Below are positions 8,468-17,525 of a stretch of DNA of 64,000 nucleotides, in pieces. Below the pieces are notes generated by a model that did not search any database, had not been told where the DNA came from, and saw only the letters and a program-made list of their open reading frames with translations. How positions within the stretch are numbered: position 1 is the stretch's first letter; each line of letters starts with the position of its first letter. This stretch comes from Leptolyngbya sp. PCC 6406 (GTDB taxonomy: Bacteria; Cyanobacteriota; Cyanobacteriia; Phormidesmidales; Phormidesmidaceae). The DNA lies in the NCBI RefSeq assembly GCF_000332095.2, contig NZ_KI913949.1, positions 4,239,048 to 4,303,047 on the forward strand. The letters run 5' to 3'. The position numbers were made by a program, and so were the translations under genes.

Positions 8468-9897
8468 GGCCGACTATTTCCCTGCCAGGTAAAGGGGGCC
8501 GACAATGGCCCCGTGGCGGGATCGCTCATGTGATCCTCAATTGAGTAAATGGTGATTATGCCCTGGGCAATCTGGATGCGGCGGATTTGGGTTTCAAAGT
8601 AGGTGCGGCGGTGGCCCAAGTGATGGGCCATGATCAGCCCTTCTCGATAGGCCGCGATCGCAGATTCCGGTTCCCCCTGGGATTCATAGAACTGACCCAG
8701 TTGATCAAAAACAGTCATGATGCCGTAGCCGCTGTAGGACAGTCTCTCCACCGCCAACTGCTGATCATAGAGATAGAGCACATCCTCGGGACGGTCCAGG
8801 TCGCGGTAAATGGTGGCCAGATCCGCCACTACATCCCGAGCATAGAGACTTTGCTCCAGTTCCAGGGCCAGACGATAGGCCGATTGGTAAAAGTCCAGTG
8901 CTAGATCGGCACGGCCAATGGCACGATAGTTGCGGGCAATGGCCAGTTGCAGCGGTGCGATCTCCGTTTGCTGCCCCATCTCTTCGTACTGGCGCAGGAG
9001 TTGTCGTTGGAACGCGATCGCGGTTTCCCGCTGCTCCGCTTGTTCAAAATTTTCAATGGCCCGTTTCAGATAATCAATCCGCTGGGCTGGGGCCAGTCGT
9101 TGGCTCTCCGTCAGCACCAGGATGCGGCGATAGGTTTCCGCCGCCGCCCCAAAGCGAAACCAATCCGCCTGTAACCGCCCGATCCGATCCAAAAGCCGAA
9201 GCTGGAGCAGCAGATCTCCGGTCTGGGCCGCCCGGACCCGTAAGGTTTCATACACTGCGATCGCGGCATCCACCGCCCGCAGCGTTTCGTAGCTCGCCGC
9301 CAGGGCCACCACTAAATTTAGCGGTGGCGTGGGCTGCTCCAGTACCTCCGCCTGAATTTCATCCAGTCGCAGGGTCAAGAGTTGGGCCTCTGGAGTACGG
9401 GATGCCTCCCAAGCCCGCAGCCCCACCCGCCGAATTGCTACCAGCTCCGGCTCCAGCCCCAAAATGCGCCGCAGCCGCACCTCCCGCATCCATAGCTCAA
9501 AGGCTTCATCCATCTCGCCCGCGTCGTAGAGCTGTCCTGCCTCCACCGCCAAGCGATCCAACGCGATACCCAGATCCCGCCGCTCTAGGGGACTCAGGGG
9601 ACGGGGAACCACGAAGGTCGGCAACAGGGGATCACGAGGCTCAGCAAACTCTGGATCCGCCAGAAAAATCTCCTGCTCCTCCGAGGACAGGGACTGCGCC
9701 CAAGCCAATCCCGGCATCAAGACTAGCCCCGTCAGCGCCAGGGCCAGCGTGCCCAAACGCGATGGGCGTAGACCAATCCACCCAGACCATGGCCCCCTAC
9801 CCCGCCCCCTGGCCCTAGCAGTGCGGTCGTAACTACGGTGACCTCCAGCGGCAAAAACACCGGTCCACGCCTCAATCCAAGCCCCATTCCATGCCAT
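8464..9897 (-). CDS. Exported tetratricopeptide-repeat protein
   Basis: A 477-residue protein with a basic N-terminus, a hydrophobic segment (residues about 50-68) ending in GLAWAQS, which looks like a signal peptide, and then helical repeats. TPR-like pairs are visible at AAETYRRIL, IAIYETLRVRAAQ, ALDFYQSAYRLALELEQ, VLYLYDQQLAVERL and AIAAYREGLIMA. The first 45 residues are Arg/Gly-rich and may lie before the true start, since a start nearer the signal peptide is possible. It is probably a periplasmic or membrane-associated scaffold; partners are unknown. Confidence 0.8.
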   Translation of the reverse strand: MAWNGAWIEAWTGVFAAGGHRSYDRTARARGRGRGPWSGWIGLRPSRLGTLALALTGLVLMPGLAWAQSLSSEEQEIFLADPEFAEPRDPLLPTFVVPRPLSPLERRDLGIALDRLAVEAGQLYDAGEMDEAFELWMREVRLRRILGLEPELVAIRRVGLRAWEASRTPEAQLLTLRLDEIQAEVLEQPTPPLNLVVALAASYETLRAVDAAIAVYETLRVRAAQTGDLLLQLRLLDRIGRLQADWFRFGAAAETYRRILVLTESQRLAPAQRIDYLKRAIENFEQAEQRETAIAFQRQLLRQYEEMGQQTEIAPLQLAIARNYRAIGRADLALDFYQSAYRLALELEQSLYARDVVADLATIYRDLDRPEDVLYLYDQQLAVERLSYSGYGIMTVFDQLGQFYESQGEPESAIAAYREGLIMAHHLGHRRTYFETQIRRIQIAQGIITIYSIEDHMSDPATGPLSAPFTWQGNSRP

Positions 9898-10078
9898 ATC
9901 AATGCTGCTCTAGGTACCAGGCCCGTTGACCCCAATGCCTCTCTTCCGTTCCAGTCCGACTGCCTTCCCAGCAGCTTGGGTCCGGTGAGGAGAACCAATT
10001 GCGGTAACCTTAAGATCTTGCAGGTTTCCTGCACCTTTTCAACGTCCACCCCTAAGCGATTTCACGTTTTCACCCTCC

Positions 10079-11044
10079 ATGGCCCCTACCTCCACGGCAG
10101 CTCCAACCCGCACTATTCGCATCGGTTCCCGCAAGAGCCAGCTCGCCCTGGTACAGACCCACTGGGTTCGGGATGAATTGCAGAAACAGTTTCCCGACCT
10201 CACCTTCGAAGTGCAGACCATGGACACCCAGGGCGACAAAGTGCTGGATGTGTCCCTGTCTAAAATTGGCGACAAGGGGCTGTTTACCCAGGAGCTAGAG
10301 GACGGCATGGTACAGGGGGACATTGACTTTGCCGTCCATTCCCTGAAGGATTTGCCCACCCGTCTCCCCGAAGGGCTGATCCTGGGCTGTGTTACCGAAC
10401 GGGAAGATCCAGCGGATGCCCTAGTGGTCCATGCCCAACACCAAGATAAACAAATCCACACCCTGCCCCAGGGAGCCGTCATCGGCACCTCCTCCCTGCG
10501 GCGATTGGCCCAACTGCGCCACCATTATCCCCACTTCACCTTTAAGGATATTCGCGGCAACCTCAACACTCGCCTGCGGAAACTGGATGATGGTGAATAC
10601 GACGCCATTATTCTGGCGGTGGCGGGCCTCGAACGGTTGGGTATGGGGGATCGGGTTCACCAAATTCTGCCCCCCGAGGTCTCCCTCCATGCCGTGGGAC
10701 AAGGGGCGCTGGGTATTGAATGCCGGGAAGGGGATGGCGAGATTTTAGCCCTGTTGAAAACCCTGGAGCACCTGCCCACCACCTACCGCTGTTTGGCGGA
10801 GCGAGCCTTTTTACGGGAACTGGAAGGGGGCTGTCAGGTGCCCATCGGCGTTAATACCACCATCGACGGTGACACCCTGACCCTGAAGGGCATCGTGGCT
10901 AGCCTAGACGGTCAAACCCTGATCACCAATCAGGTCCAAGGGCTAGTCTCAGAAGCAGAGTCTCTGGGCACCCAATTGGCCCAACAACTACGGGCAGAGG
11001 GTGCCCAAGCCATCCTCGATGAGATCACTGCCCTCAACCGCTAG
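10079..11044 (+). CDS. hemC: Hydroxymethylbilane synthase (porphobilinogen deaminase)
   Basis: Polymerises four porphobilinogens to hydroxymethylbilane, the linear tetrapyrrole used for heme, chlorophyll and phycobilins. The typical N-terminal signature [15 protein letters not shown], the substrate-binding [11 protein letters not shown] region and the [11 protein letters not shown] motif, whose Cys (about C252) carries the dipyrromethane cofactor, are all present. At 321 residues it is full length. The gene ends 11 bp inside the convergent holB gene. Confidence 0.97.
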   Translation: MAPTSTAAPTRTIRIGSRKSQLALVQTHWVRDELQKQFPDLTFEVQTMDTQGDKVLDVSLSKIGDKGLFTQELEDGMVQGDIDFAVHSLKDLPTRLPEGLILGCVTEREDPADALVVHAQHQDKQIHTLPQGAVIGTSSLRRLAQLRHHYPHFTFKDIRGNLNTRLRKLDDGEYDAIILAVAGLERLGMGDRVHQILPPEVSLHAVGQGALGIECREGDGEILALLKTLEHLPTTYRCLAERAFLRELEGGCQVPIGVNTTIDGDTLTLKGIVASLDGQTLITNQVQGLVSEAESLGTQLAQQLRAEGAQAILDEITALNR

Positions 11045-11999
11045 ACCTAGCCCGACCTAGGTCATCCACCAAGGTCATCAATGTTACTTCCCAGACCAAG
11101 CGGGGTTGAACAAAGTGGCGCAGGTGTTGGCGGGCCTGCTCTAGGGCCTGAATCACCTGAAGATTGTGCTGCTGGTGCCAGTGGCGGTACTGGAGGTAAT
11201 CCACCAGCCAGAGTTGGGCCTCTAGATCTAGCGCCTTAGCAATGTGGCGGGCCAACTCTAGGGCCTGCCGCAGGGAGGTGGGCAGAACTGCGATCGCACT
11301 TAGCAGATCTTCCGGTAGACCTTGCAGTTGCTCCCAAGCTGCGATCGCCTGTCCCGGACTGCCCTGAGCTAGAGCCAGAATTTCCCCTTGGTTCAACAGA
11401 GCCTCATGACCCTGCCTTTGCAGCACTGTGGTCAAATCCGCCACCCCCAGTCGTCGAAAGGGAATGGCCTGACAGCGCGAGATCAGAGTGGGCAACAGGG
11501 AAGCCAGATCCGGAGCCAGCAAAATCAAAGTAGCCGCTCCGGGCTCCTCCAGGGTTTTAAGCAGCCCATTGGCGGCAGACTCCGCCATGGTTTCAGCCCC
11601 CTCAATCACCACCACCGCTCGGGTCGCCTCTAGGGGCGGGCGACTGAGGAACCGGGCCACATCCCGAATTTGCTCCAGACGCACCTGGGGCGGACTCTTG
11701 CGCCGCACCCCCAGCGTCTCCGCCTCCGTCACCGTGACGGGGCGACCCTGGTGGAGATAGGTGGGCTCCACCCAGAGGAAATCAGGATGGTTGCGCTGCT
11801 GAATCCGCCGATGCAGGGCGGGGAGATTACCACCACCCAAGAGCTCGGTGGCAAAGGCCAAAGCCACCAGCCGTCGCCCCACCCCCGCCGGTCCCACAAA
11901 TAGGTAGCCCGGAGCGATGCGATCCTGAAGGATTGCCCGCTCCAGAAGGGCAATCGCGGTGCCCTGACCCACAATGCCTAGAAATGGTGACCGTACCAC
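11034..11999 (-). CDS. holB: DNA polymerase III subunit delta prime
   Basis: Clamp-loader subunit. The AAA+ fold starts with [16 protein letters not shown], a P-loop whose usual Lys is Arg, as expected for the non-hydrolysing delta prime subunit. The SRC motif ([10 protein letters not shown], about residue 175) and the preceding [10 protein letters not shown] are intact. It starts at GTG 11999 and overlaps the end of tmk by 22 bp, a common tmk-holB pairing that suggests translational coupling. It converges with hemC. Confidence 0.93.
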   Translation of the reverse strand: MVRSPFLGIVGQGTAIALLERAILQDRIAPGYLFVGPAGVGRRLVALAFATELLGGGNLPALHRRIQQRNHPDFLWVEPTYLHQGRPVTVTEAETLGVRRKSPPQVRLEQIRDVARFLSRPPLEATRAVVVIEGAETMAESAANGLLKTLEEPGAATLILLAPDLASLLPTLISRCQAIPFRRLGVADLTTVLQRQGHEALLNQGEILALAQGSPGQAIAAWEQLQGLPEDLLSAIAVLPTSLRQALELARHIAKALDLEAQLWLVDYLQYRHWHQQHNLQVIQALEQARQHLRHFVQPRLVWEVTLMTLVDDLGRARSSG

Positions 12000-12655
12000 G
12001 TCCCCAGTCGCTCCTTGATGATGGCCTGAATCTGCTGAGTCACCTGCTCCGCATCCTGGTCCGCCGCCACCGCCACAATCCGTTGGGGATGACGGGACGC
12101 CAGTGCCTCAAAGCCCCGCTGCACCCGCTGGTGGAAGGATAGGTCAGCGGCCTCCATCCGGTCCAGAATTCCCCGTCGCTGGCTGCGGGCGAGCCCCGTG
12201 GTGACCGCTAGGCTTAGCCACAGGGTCAAGTCGCTGGTGAGCCCCCCTGTAGCGATGTCATTGAGGCAATTAATCAGGGCTAGGTCTAACCCCCGGCCAT
12301 GGCCCTGGTAGGCCACCGTGGAATCTACAAAGCGATCGCACAGTACCCAGCAGCCCTTCGCCAGGGCAGGACGAATTACCTCATCTACATGTTGAGCCCG
12401 ATCCGCCGCATACATCAGCAACTCCGCCCGCTCGTTCACGGTATGGGTCGCCGTCCCATCTAACAACAGCGATCGCAATGTTGCTCCCAGAGCCGTGCCA
12501 CCGGGCTCACGAGTGACAATCATGTCCGGGATGATCCCTCGCTGCTGGAGAGTCTGGAACTGGGGCTCCGTCGAGAGCCAAGTGTGGATCTGGGCCAGTT
12601 GGGTACTCTTGCCTGCGCCCTCAACCCCTTCAAATACAATCAGTTTGCCGTCCAT
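11978..12655 (-). CDS. tmk: Thymidylate kinase
   Basis: Phosphorylates dTMP to dTDP. The P-loop is FEGVEGAGKSTQ near the N-terminus, the DR(F/Y) motif is LCDRFVDSTVAYQGHGRG, and an Arg-rich lid region (LARSQRRGILDRME) lies near residue 150. The frame is open to a GTG at 12673, but the ATG at 12655 places the P-loop at the usual distance from the N-terminus and gives about 225 residues. Downstream holB overlaps its 3' end. Confidence 0.95.
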   Translation of the reverse strand: MDGKLIVFEGVEGAGKSTQLAQIHTWLSTEPQFQTLQQRGIIPDMIVTREPGGTALGATLRSLLLDGTATHTVNERAELLMYAADRAQHVDEVIRPALAKGCWVLCDRFVDSTVAYQGHGRGLDLALINCLNDIATGGLTSDLTLWLSLAVTTGLARSQRRGILDRMEAADLSFHQRVQRGFEALASRHPQRIVAVAADQDAEQVTQQIQAIIKERLGTWYGHHF

Positions 12656-12673
12656 GCCCCCACTTGTCCCCAC

Positions 12674-13068
12674 TTGGAATATGGCTGTGCCCTAGCTCCA
12701 TTCTGGGGGGCCACCTTGCCTTTCCATTAATATCTAGTAACATGTTGACGATCGCACTTTTCCTACAGTAGGCCCTACTATCCTGAGATGCGATCGCACA
12801 GATGAAAGGTATGGGTGCAGACAATTCTGCCTCCACAACCCTAGAGGACCTGTGTTTACCATTACCCGACATCGGGTGTCCTCAGTGTTATGCCTCAATA
12901 TTATGGGCGCATAAAGGTATTAATCCTTGCAGTCTGACTGCGGGCGTTAATGCCACAATAGACACTTAATTCAGGAAATTCACGGGAAACCCCCGCCTTC
13001 CGGCTGGGATTTAACCTCCGTAAGTTTCCTAATCCCCACCCCCAAAGACGTTCAATCTCCGGGTAGTC
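12674..13068. other. Intergenic region, no gene recognised
   Basis: About 395 bp between the divergent tmk and the small gene at 13069. It contains two isolated GCGATCGC-type sites and no convincing coding frame, RNA gene or repeat. Promoters for both flanking genes must lie here, but I cannot place them with confidence. Confidence 0.5.
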
Positions 13069-13389
13069 ATGGCACGCTATAGCACATTGATCAAAGCCGC
13101 TAGCCCCATCTCCAGTTTGCGTCAGGCGTTGGCCAGTACCCTGGCCTCCTGTGACCTAGACCTCATCTACGAAAATGGTGATTACCTCGTGGCCAAAGAG
13201 CGCCCCGGCGATATCGCCCTAGCCCGTCTAGCCACAGTGGAAGTGCTAATCAACCCGCCCACGCTATCGGAACCCTCAGCGCGGGTCAGTCTAGTGGTCA
13301 AGAATGAGGAACTGCCCCTCAAGCGGGACAACCACTGCCAGCGCTTGTTTGAGCTGGTCAACCAAGCCATTTCTAGAACAGGGCTGTAG
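13069..13389 (+). CDS. Conserved hypothetical protein (106 aa)
   Basis: A small soluble protein with a mixed alpha/beta look: an N-terminal helix, a strand pair around LDLIYENGDYLVAKE, further strands (VEVLINPPT, RVSLVVKNEE) and a C-terminal helix with RLFELVNQAIS. No named domain is recognised. It begins at an ATG, ends before a G/A-rich hairpin-forming stretch near 13450, and has codon use like its neighbours. Confidence 0.7.
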   Translation: MARYSTLIKAASPISSLRQALASTLASCDLDLIYENGDYLVAKERPGDIALARLATVEVLINPPTLSEPSARVSLVVKNEELPLKRDNHCQRLFELVNQAISRTGL

Positions 13390-13499
13390 CTGTACTCGGA
13401 AATCTCTATTCCCAGTCAAGCATCATTTCTGACACCCTATGCCTGACAAAAAAGAGAAGCTCCCCATAAGGAAAGGCCCCTTTCCACAGCTTTTCAGTC

Positions 13500-13943
13500 C
13501 TATTCCAGATCCTCATCCTCTTCGTCATCCAGCTCATCCACCATATTGGGGCTGATCAGCGTGATGTCGAACTCATCCGGGGGCAGGGGAGAAGAAGCAT
13601 CTCGGCGAAGCTGATAATAGATCGCCCGAGCTTGGGGACCAAAAACAATCTCATCCTCGTTTTTAAGATCATGGGCCTGGAGCTTACGGCCATTGATCAA
13701 CATGCCATTGGCACTAGGCTTACCCTTGAGATTGCCATCCACAATCCGGTAGTAGAAAGAATGATCATCCCGAGGAAGTTGCACTAGGGTGGCATGGTGA
13801 CGAGAGACAAACTGGGAAGATAGCCGGATATCACACTTTGGATCTCGCCCGATGGAATATACGGATCCATCCAGCATGATTTCCCGGCGTCCCTTGCTGT
13901 CCTCAACAATCAGGATGTTGCTGAGCTGAGATTCTGAAGACAT
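13500..13943 (-). CDS. FHA-domain protein
   Basis: A 147-residue phosphothreonine-binding module. The forkhead-associated motifs are visible in order: YSIGRDPKCDIRLSS (GR loop, about residue 32), FVSRHHATL (conserved Ser-x-x-His loop) and SANGMLINGRKL (N-G turn). The last 15 residues are strongly acidic (DELDDEEDEDLE). It probably recognises a Thr-phosphorylated partner in the cytosol. No kinase gene of the Ser/Thr type is adjacent. Its 211-bp upstream gap separates it from the cNMP-domain gene on the same strand. Confidence 0.88.
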   Translation of the reverse strand: MSSESQLSNILIVEDSKGRREIMLDGSVYSIGRDPKCDIRLSSQFVSRHHATLVQLPRDDHSFYYRIVDGNLKGKPSANGMLINGRKLQAHDLKNEDEIVFGPQARAIYYQLRRDASSPLPPDEFDITLISPNMVDELDDEEDEDLE

Positions 13944-14154
13944 TCTTTCAAAAAATTACGGCCACTGTAAAAACGATACCGATGAATCGTATATCCCAGA
14001 TTGTAGGACTCAACAGAATTAATCAGACGTAACTCTAACACTACCCAGCCGCCATCGCCATGGAATATTCGAAAAACTGCGAATTCACGTTGCGACTACT
14101 GCTCAGATTTGGGGCAGGGAGGGAGCTGGAACGCTTTTAGCCTGGTATGGATAG

Positions 14155-14715
14155 CTAGCTGGGAGCCTGCCAAGGCGTCCTATCCGCATCTCGGAGACGC
14201 CGTATCAGCCAGTCAAACCGGATTCCCCCTAGGGCTATATTATCCGCCATCTCTGGGGCATAGCGTTCGTCATAGAGGGTAATGGGCTGCCAATATTCTG
14301 CCTCCAAATGACGCACTGTACCCCGCAGGCGAGTAGACAGTAGCATCGCCAAGGCACGGTAGAACCGACTGGCAAACCCCACATCCTGGCCCAGTTTAGC
14401 CGTTAGCGCTGATTGGTGTACCGTCAACACCACCGAGGGTTCTGCCGCTGTGACCGTAGCAGAGGCGGGCAGATAGTCCACAAAGGACATTTCCCCCACC
14501 ACCTCCCCCCCCGCCAGATGGGCGATTACGGTAGGCTGGCCCCGATCCACAGAAACCATGAGTTGTCCTGACAGAATTAGATGCAGAGCCTGAGGGATGT
14601 CTCCTTCACGGATCAACACCTCATTCGTAGCTAGGGCCTGCCGCTGTCCAGCAGATACTAACCAATCCACATCCTCATCCTCCAGGACACCCAAAATAAA
14701 TAGAATGCGCTTCAT
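14155..14715 (-). CDS. Cyclic-nucleotide-binding-domain protein without DNA-binding domain
   Basis: A 186-residue protein built around a cNMP-binding beta-roll: LIREGDIPQALHLILSGQLMV then the phosphate-binding cassette VVGEMSFVDYLPASATV. The cassette lacks the Arg that contacts the cyclic phosphate in classic cAMP binders, so ligand binding is doubtful. No helix-turn-helix follows; the C-terminus is helical with conserved Trp residues. It may be a structural or sensory relative of Crp-type proteins. The start ATG at 14715 follows a 227-bp gap shared with the divergent RMD1 gene. Confidence 0.82.
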   Translation of the reverse strand: MKRILFILGVLEDEDVDWLVSAGQRQALATNEVLIREGDIPQALHLILSGQLMVSVDRGQPTVIAHLAGGEVVGEMSFVDYLPASATVTAAEPSVVLTVHQSALTAKLGQDVGFASRFYRALAMLLSTRLRGTVRHLEAEYWQPITLYDERYAPEMADNIALGGIRFDWLIRRLRDADRTPWQAPS

Positions 14716-14810
14716 TGCTCAACCCCCCTGGCAAGCCTCCGGCCTAATGGTCTACTTCCGGCCCAATCTTTCGGCCTAATGATCTACTAACGTTAACTTG
14801 TAATTTCTCT

Positions 14811-14880
14811 CAGAAGTATTCCCTCTGCAAAATCATCCCCTGAGCCGGTTAAAAGGGATAGATCTGGCGGCTCCCCGCTT
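14811..14880. repeat. Dispersed intergenic repeat, copy A
   Basis: About 70 bp containing AGTATTCCCTCT, then TCATCCCCTG, then TCTGGC and GCTCC in the same order and near-identical spacing as copy B at 56784-56855. The two copies are diverged but clearly alignable by eye. Both lie just upstream of a minus-strand gene. Confidence 0.6.
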
Positions 14881-14942
14881 CCCCAAATCCTGGATACGCC
14901 CCCCAGGGATCCAAGCCGTCCCCTTCAGCGATAACACACAGT

Positions 14943-15737
14943 ATGCTTAATCTGTTTTCTAACAAAGACAGTATCAAAGTCCGGGCCTACTTTTTGGGCC
15001 AGCAAATTGACCTAAAGCCCTTTAGTCGCGCCGATCCCTTGGCGATCGATCCCCTCGTTATCAGCAATGGTCAGAGTGGCTGTGCGGTTTTGTTTGACTA
15101 TGGTGCGGCCATTCTGTTTGGGATCGCAGCAGTGGAGGAGGCTAAGTTTCTGTCGGATATTCAGGGATTAGTGGTAAATGCCTTTCCCACTCCGGAGACC
15201 GAAGATGCGGTGATCCGTCTGGCTCCTGTAAATGAGGGCAAGGTGGAGGAGGGCGTGATTTTGTTGGCGGAATTTAGACTGCCCAGTCTGCAACTGGTGG
15301 CGGAGGTTCTCGCCAAGAGTGTGGTGCTGGCGGAATATGAGTCGGGGGCGGCCCAAGTCTTTGACCAAGTGGAACCCTTTGCCGCTAGTTTGCAAAGCGG
15401 TAACTTCCGGCGGGGGCAAGCGGCAGAGTTACTGCGACAAATTGGTAACTCCCTCACCATTCAACACAAGATTGTGGGCCGGGTGGAAATTGTAGAGAAG
15501 CCAGAACTGCTCTGGGAATATCCCGAGCTAGATCGGCTCTATGCCCGCTTGGAGGATGAGTACGAAATTCGGGAACGTCATCTGGCCCTGGAACGTAAGT
15601 TAGATCTGGTGTCCCGCACCGCTGAAACCGCCCTAAATATCCAGCATCAAAATACGGGGCTGCGACTGGAATGGTATGTGGTTATTTTGATCGTGATTGA
15701 GGTGCTGCTGTCCCTCTATGAACTGTTTGTGGCCTAG
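14943..15737 (+). CDS. RMD1/YagE (DUF155) family protein
   Basis: A 264-residue member of the RMD1/DUF155 family. The N-terminus has the family pattern KVRAYFLGQQIDLK followed by GCAVLFDYGAAILFGI. The central part carries LAEVLAKSVVLAEYE-like helices, then an acidic helical region (LYARLEDEYEIRERHLALERKLDLV). A single C-terminal membrane segment (WYVVILIVIEVLLSLYELF) ends the protein, as in mitochondrial and bacterial relatives. Its biochemical role is unknown; yeast relatives act in organelle biology. Confidence 0.85.
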   Translation: MLNLFSNKDSIKVRAYFLGQQIDLKPFSRADPLAIDPLVISNGQSGCAVLFDYGAAILFGIAAVEEAKFLSDIQGLVVNAFPTPETEDAVIRLAPVNEGKVEEGVILLAEFRLPSLQLVAEVLAKSVVLAEYESGAAQVFDQVEPFAASLQSGNFRRGQAAELLRQIGNSLTIQHKIVGRVEIVEKPELLWEYPELDRLYARLEDEYEIRERHLALERKLDLVSRTAETALNIQHQNTGLRLEWYVVILIVIEVLLSLYELFVA

Positions 15738-15780
15738 GGGTTAGTATTGAAGCAGTTTTGCCGCTAAGTGAGGTCCAGCT

Positions 15781-16332
15781 ATGGCGATGGGCGATCGCGC
15801 ACGATCTACCCTGATGCGCGGGTTAGTAGGGATAATGGTAGGCAATGGGCTGGCCCTGGCGATTCATGGCCCTGCTACCGCTAACGATGCGGTGACCCAA
15901 CTGCGAGAGACAAATGCCTGTGTGGGCTGCGATCTTTCTGGAGCGGACCTGCGGCGATACAACCTGGCCGGTGCCAACTTGGCCAAGGCGAACCTGAGAG
16001 ATGTGAACTTCTACCAGACGAATTTGACGGGGGCAGATCTGAGTGGCACCAACCTCAGCTATGCCTATCTGGGGAATGCCAACCTGCAAGGAGCAATCCT
16101 CAACGTGGCCAATCTCCATCGGGCTAACTTGACGCGGGCAGACTTTACCGGGGCTTCCCTCTACTCCACTGTCTTTGGAGAAGCCTATATGGAAAATACG
16201 ATTTTTGTCGGGGCACTGATGTCGTTGGCGGACATGCGGGATGTGGTTTTCACCAGTGCTAATTTTCAGGGGGCAGACCTCTGTGGAGCCCTTCTGTCCT
16301 TTGGAGACTATCGCCACCAATGTGTTGATTAA
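15781..16332 (+). CDS. Exported pentapeptide-repeat protein
   Basis: An N-terminal signal-like segment (residues 12-35, ending near ATANDAV) precedes a Cys pair motif NACVGCDLSGADL and then about 18 tandem A(D/N)LxX pentapeptides forming a right-handed beta-helix. At 183 residues it resembles lumenal or periplasmic cyanobacterial pentapeptide proteins. The CVGC motif just before the helix is common in this subgroup and may form a disulfide. The function is not known. It lies 43 bp after the RMD1 gene on the same strand. Confidence 0.88.
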   Translation: MAMGDRARSTLMRGLVGIMVGNGLALAIHGPATANDAVTQLRETNACVGCDLSGADLRRYNLAGANLAKANLRDVNFYQTNLTGADLSGTNLSYAYLGNANLQGAILNVANLHRANLTRADFTGASLYSTVFGEAYMENTIFVGALMSLADMRDVVFTSANFQGADLCGALLSFGDYRHQCVD

Positions 16333-16341
16333 AAGGGGTGT

Positions 16342-16692
16342 CTAGCGGTTGGGCTGCTTGCGATGCCACCAAGCCTGGAGGTCTGGGGACAGATCTACGG
16401 TGTAGAGGGTGATGATGAAGGATTCGCTGCGATAGCCTTGGCCCACAATTTCTACACAGTAAGAGGGGTAGCGGCGGGTGGCCATATCTGGCACTAGACG
16501 TTTGCCAATACGCCGCCAACTGGGCTCCTTGCCTCGCCATTGGAGGCGGCAGCAGGGCCAGGGCAGTTGCTCTCGATCAAATAGGCGGCAACAGGGGCCA
16601 ATGACCCGATAGGTCAGGTGGGCTCCTGGGCTTTGAAAGATATAGCCAGAGGGCCAGGGATGCTCAGCTCGCTGAGGCGGAGACGGTATCAT
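16342..16692 (-). CDS. Conserved hypothetical protein (116 aa)
   Basis: A small basic protein with five Cys, two of them adjacent pairs (PCCRLF, PCCRLQ), and many Trp/Arg. No known domain is recognised. Codon use is ordinary and the frame fills the gap between the pentapeptide gene and the DUF2470 gene, ending 9 bp from the convergent stop. It is plausible but unproven. Confidence 0.55.
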   Translation of the reverse strand: MIPSPPQRAEHPWPSGYIFQSPGAHLTYRVIGPCCRLFDREQLPWPCCRLQWRGKEPSWRRIGKRLVPDMATRRYPSYCVEIVGQGYRSESFIITLYTVDLSPDLQAWWHRKQPNR

Positions 16693-16739
16693 TGAGGCAA
16701 TGAAGATATCTTCGTGTCAGTTCGTTAAAGAGATTTACC

Positions 16740-17015
16740 ATGTCTGAGGCTATTACGGCTGCTGTCAGCGATCGCATTTGTAAGCACATGAATAAGGACC
16801 ATAGCGACGCGGTTCTGACCTATGTTCAAGTGTTTGGTCAGCAGCAAGCTGCCACTGCCGCCACTATGGACACTATTGATGCGGAAGGAATGAATCTGAC
16901 GGCCCAAGTGGAGGGGGTGGCAGTGCCCGTCCGTGTCCTCTTTGATCATCCCCTGGCGGATGCTAAGGAAGTCCATCACGTCCTGGTAGAGATGCTGAAG
17001 CAGGTGAACCCGTAA
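16740..17015 (+). CDS. DUF2470 domain protein
   Basis: A 91-residue protein made almost entirely of the DUF2470 fold found at the C-terminus of heme-oxygenase-like and pyridoxamine-oxidase-like flavoproteins. The signature ICKHMNKDHSDAVLTYVQVFG includes the H-M-N-x-D-H motif, and GMNLTAQVEG and VRVLFDHPL follow. As a free-standing domain it may handle heme or tetrapyrroles, but no activity is shown. It sits 17 bp upstream of a ferredoxin gene, suggesting co-transcription. Confidence 0.88.
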   Translation: MSEAITAAVSDRICKHMNKDHSDAVLTYVQVFGQQQAATAATMDTIDAEGMNLTAQVEGVAVPVRVLFDHPLADAKEVHHVLVEMLKQVNP

Positions 17016-17032
17016 GGGCAACCCCATTCCCT

Positions 17033-17275
17033 ATGACCGTTTCGATCCGATTTTTACCCGATGATGTCACGGTAACTGCCGAGGTGGGGGACTCTCTGCT
17101 TCAGGTGGCAGACCGGGCTGGACTTACCATCCCCACGGGTTGTCTCATGGGCTCCTGCCACGCCTGCGAAGTTGAGATTTCAGGCTACGAGGAACCTATC
17201 TGTGCCTGCATTAGTGCAGTTCCCCCTGGTCAGAGCGAGTTGACGATTAATCTCTATGTGGATCCGACTTGGTAA
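17033..17275 (+). CDS. Small plant-type-like 2Fe-2S ferredoxin
   Basis: An 80-residue electron carrier with a beta-grasp fold. Cluster ligands are the Cys of GCLMGSCHACEVEI (C, then C five residues on, then C after two more) and a fourth Cys in ICACISAV. It is shorter than photosynthetic PetF and lacks its acidic C-terminal FNR-binding patches, so a specialised partner is likely. Its close spacing to the DUF2470 gene suggests a shared role. Confidence 0.9.
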   Translation: MTVSIRFLPDDVTVTAEVGDSLLQVADRAGLTIPTGCLMGSCHACEVEISGYEEPICACISAVPPGQSELTINLYVDPTW

Positions 17276-17280
17276 GAGAG

Positions 17281-17313
17281 GGTGTGGGGGTGTGGGGGTG
17301 TGGGGGTGTGGGG
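17281..17313. repeat. 8-bp tandem repeat GGTGTGGG, about four copies
   Basis: Four uninterrupted copies of a G/T-rich octamer just downstream of the ferredoxin stop codon. A related simple repeat (GTGATGGGG) follows the tsaD gene at 22159-22197. Confidence 0.8.
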
Positions 17314-17353
17314 ATAAATCCCGTAGGGGCGGGTTTAGCTCGTGTCTACTGGA

Positions 17354-17525
17354 AAATCCCAAATGGGAGGCTCAAAACCCGCCCTACCCAGTGCCGGGTA
17401 ATCCAGGATTGAAGTTAATTCCGTAGGAGCAATTCCTTAGAAATCCCAAATGGGAGGCTCAAAACCCGCCCTACCCAGTGCCGGGTAATCCAGGATTGAA
17501 GTTAATTCCGTAGGGGCAATTCCTT
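17354..17525. repeat. 87-bp tandem duplication
   Basis: The stretch starting AAATCCCAAATGGGAGGCTC at 17354 is repeated at 17441 with a one-base difference near its end (GTAGGAGC versus GTAGGGGC). The unit includes CCGTAGGGGC, which also occurs at 17320 and 22240 and is typical of dispersed cyanobacterial repeats. Confidence 0.85.

Noticed and set aside
8898-9818. 306-residue plus-strand open frame opposite the TPR gene
   Set aside because: Pro/Ala/Arg-rich composition without domains; it is the antisense of a well-supported TPR coding sequence.
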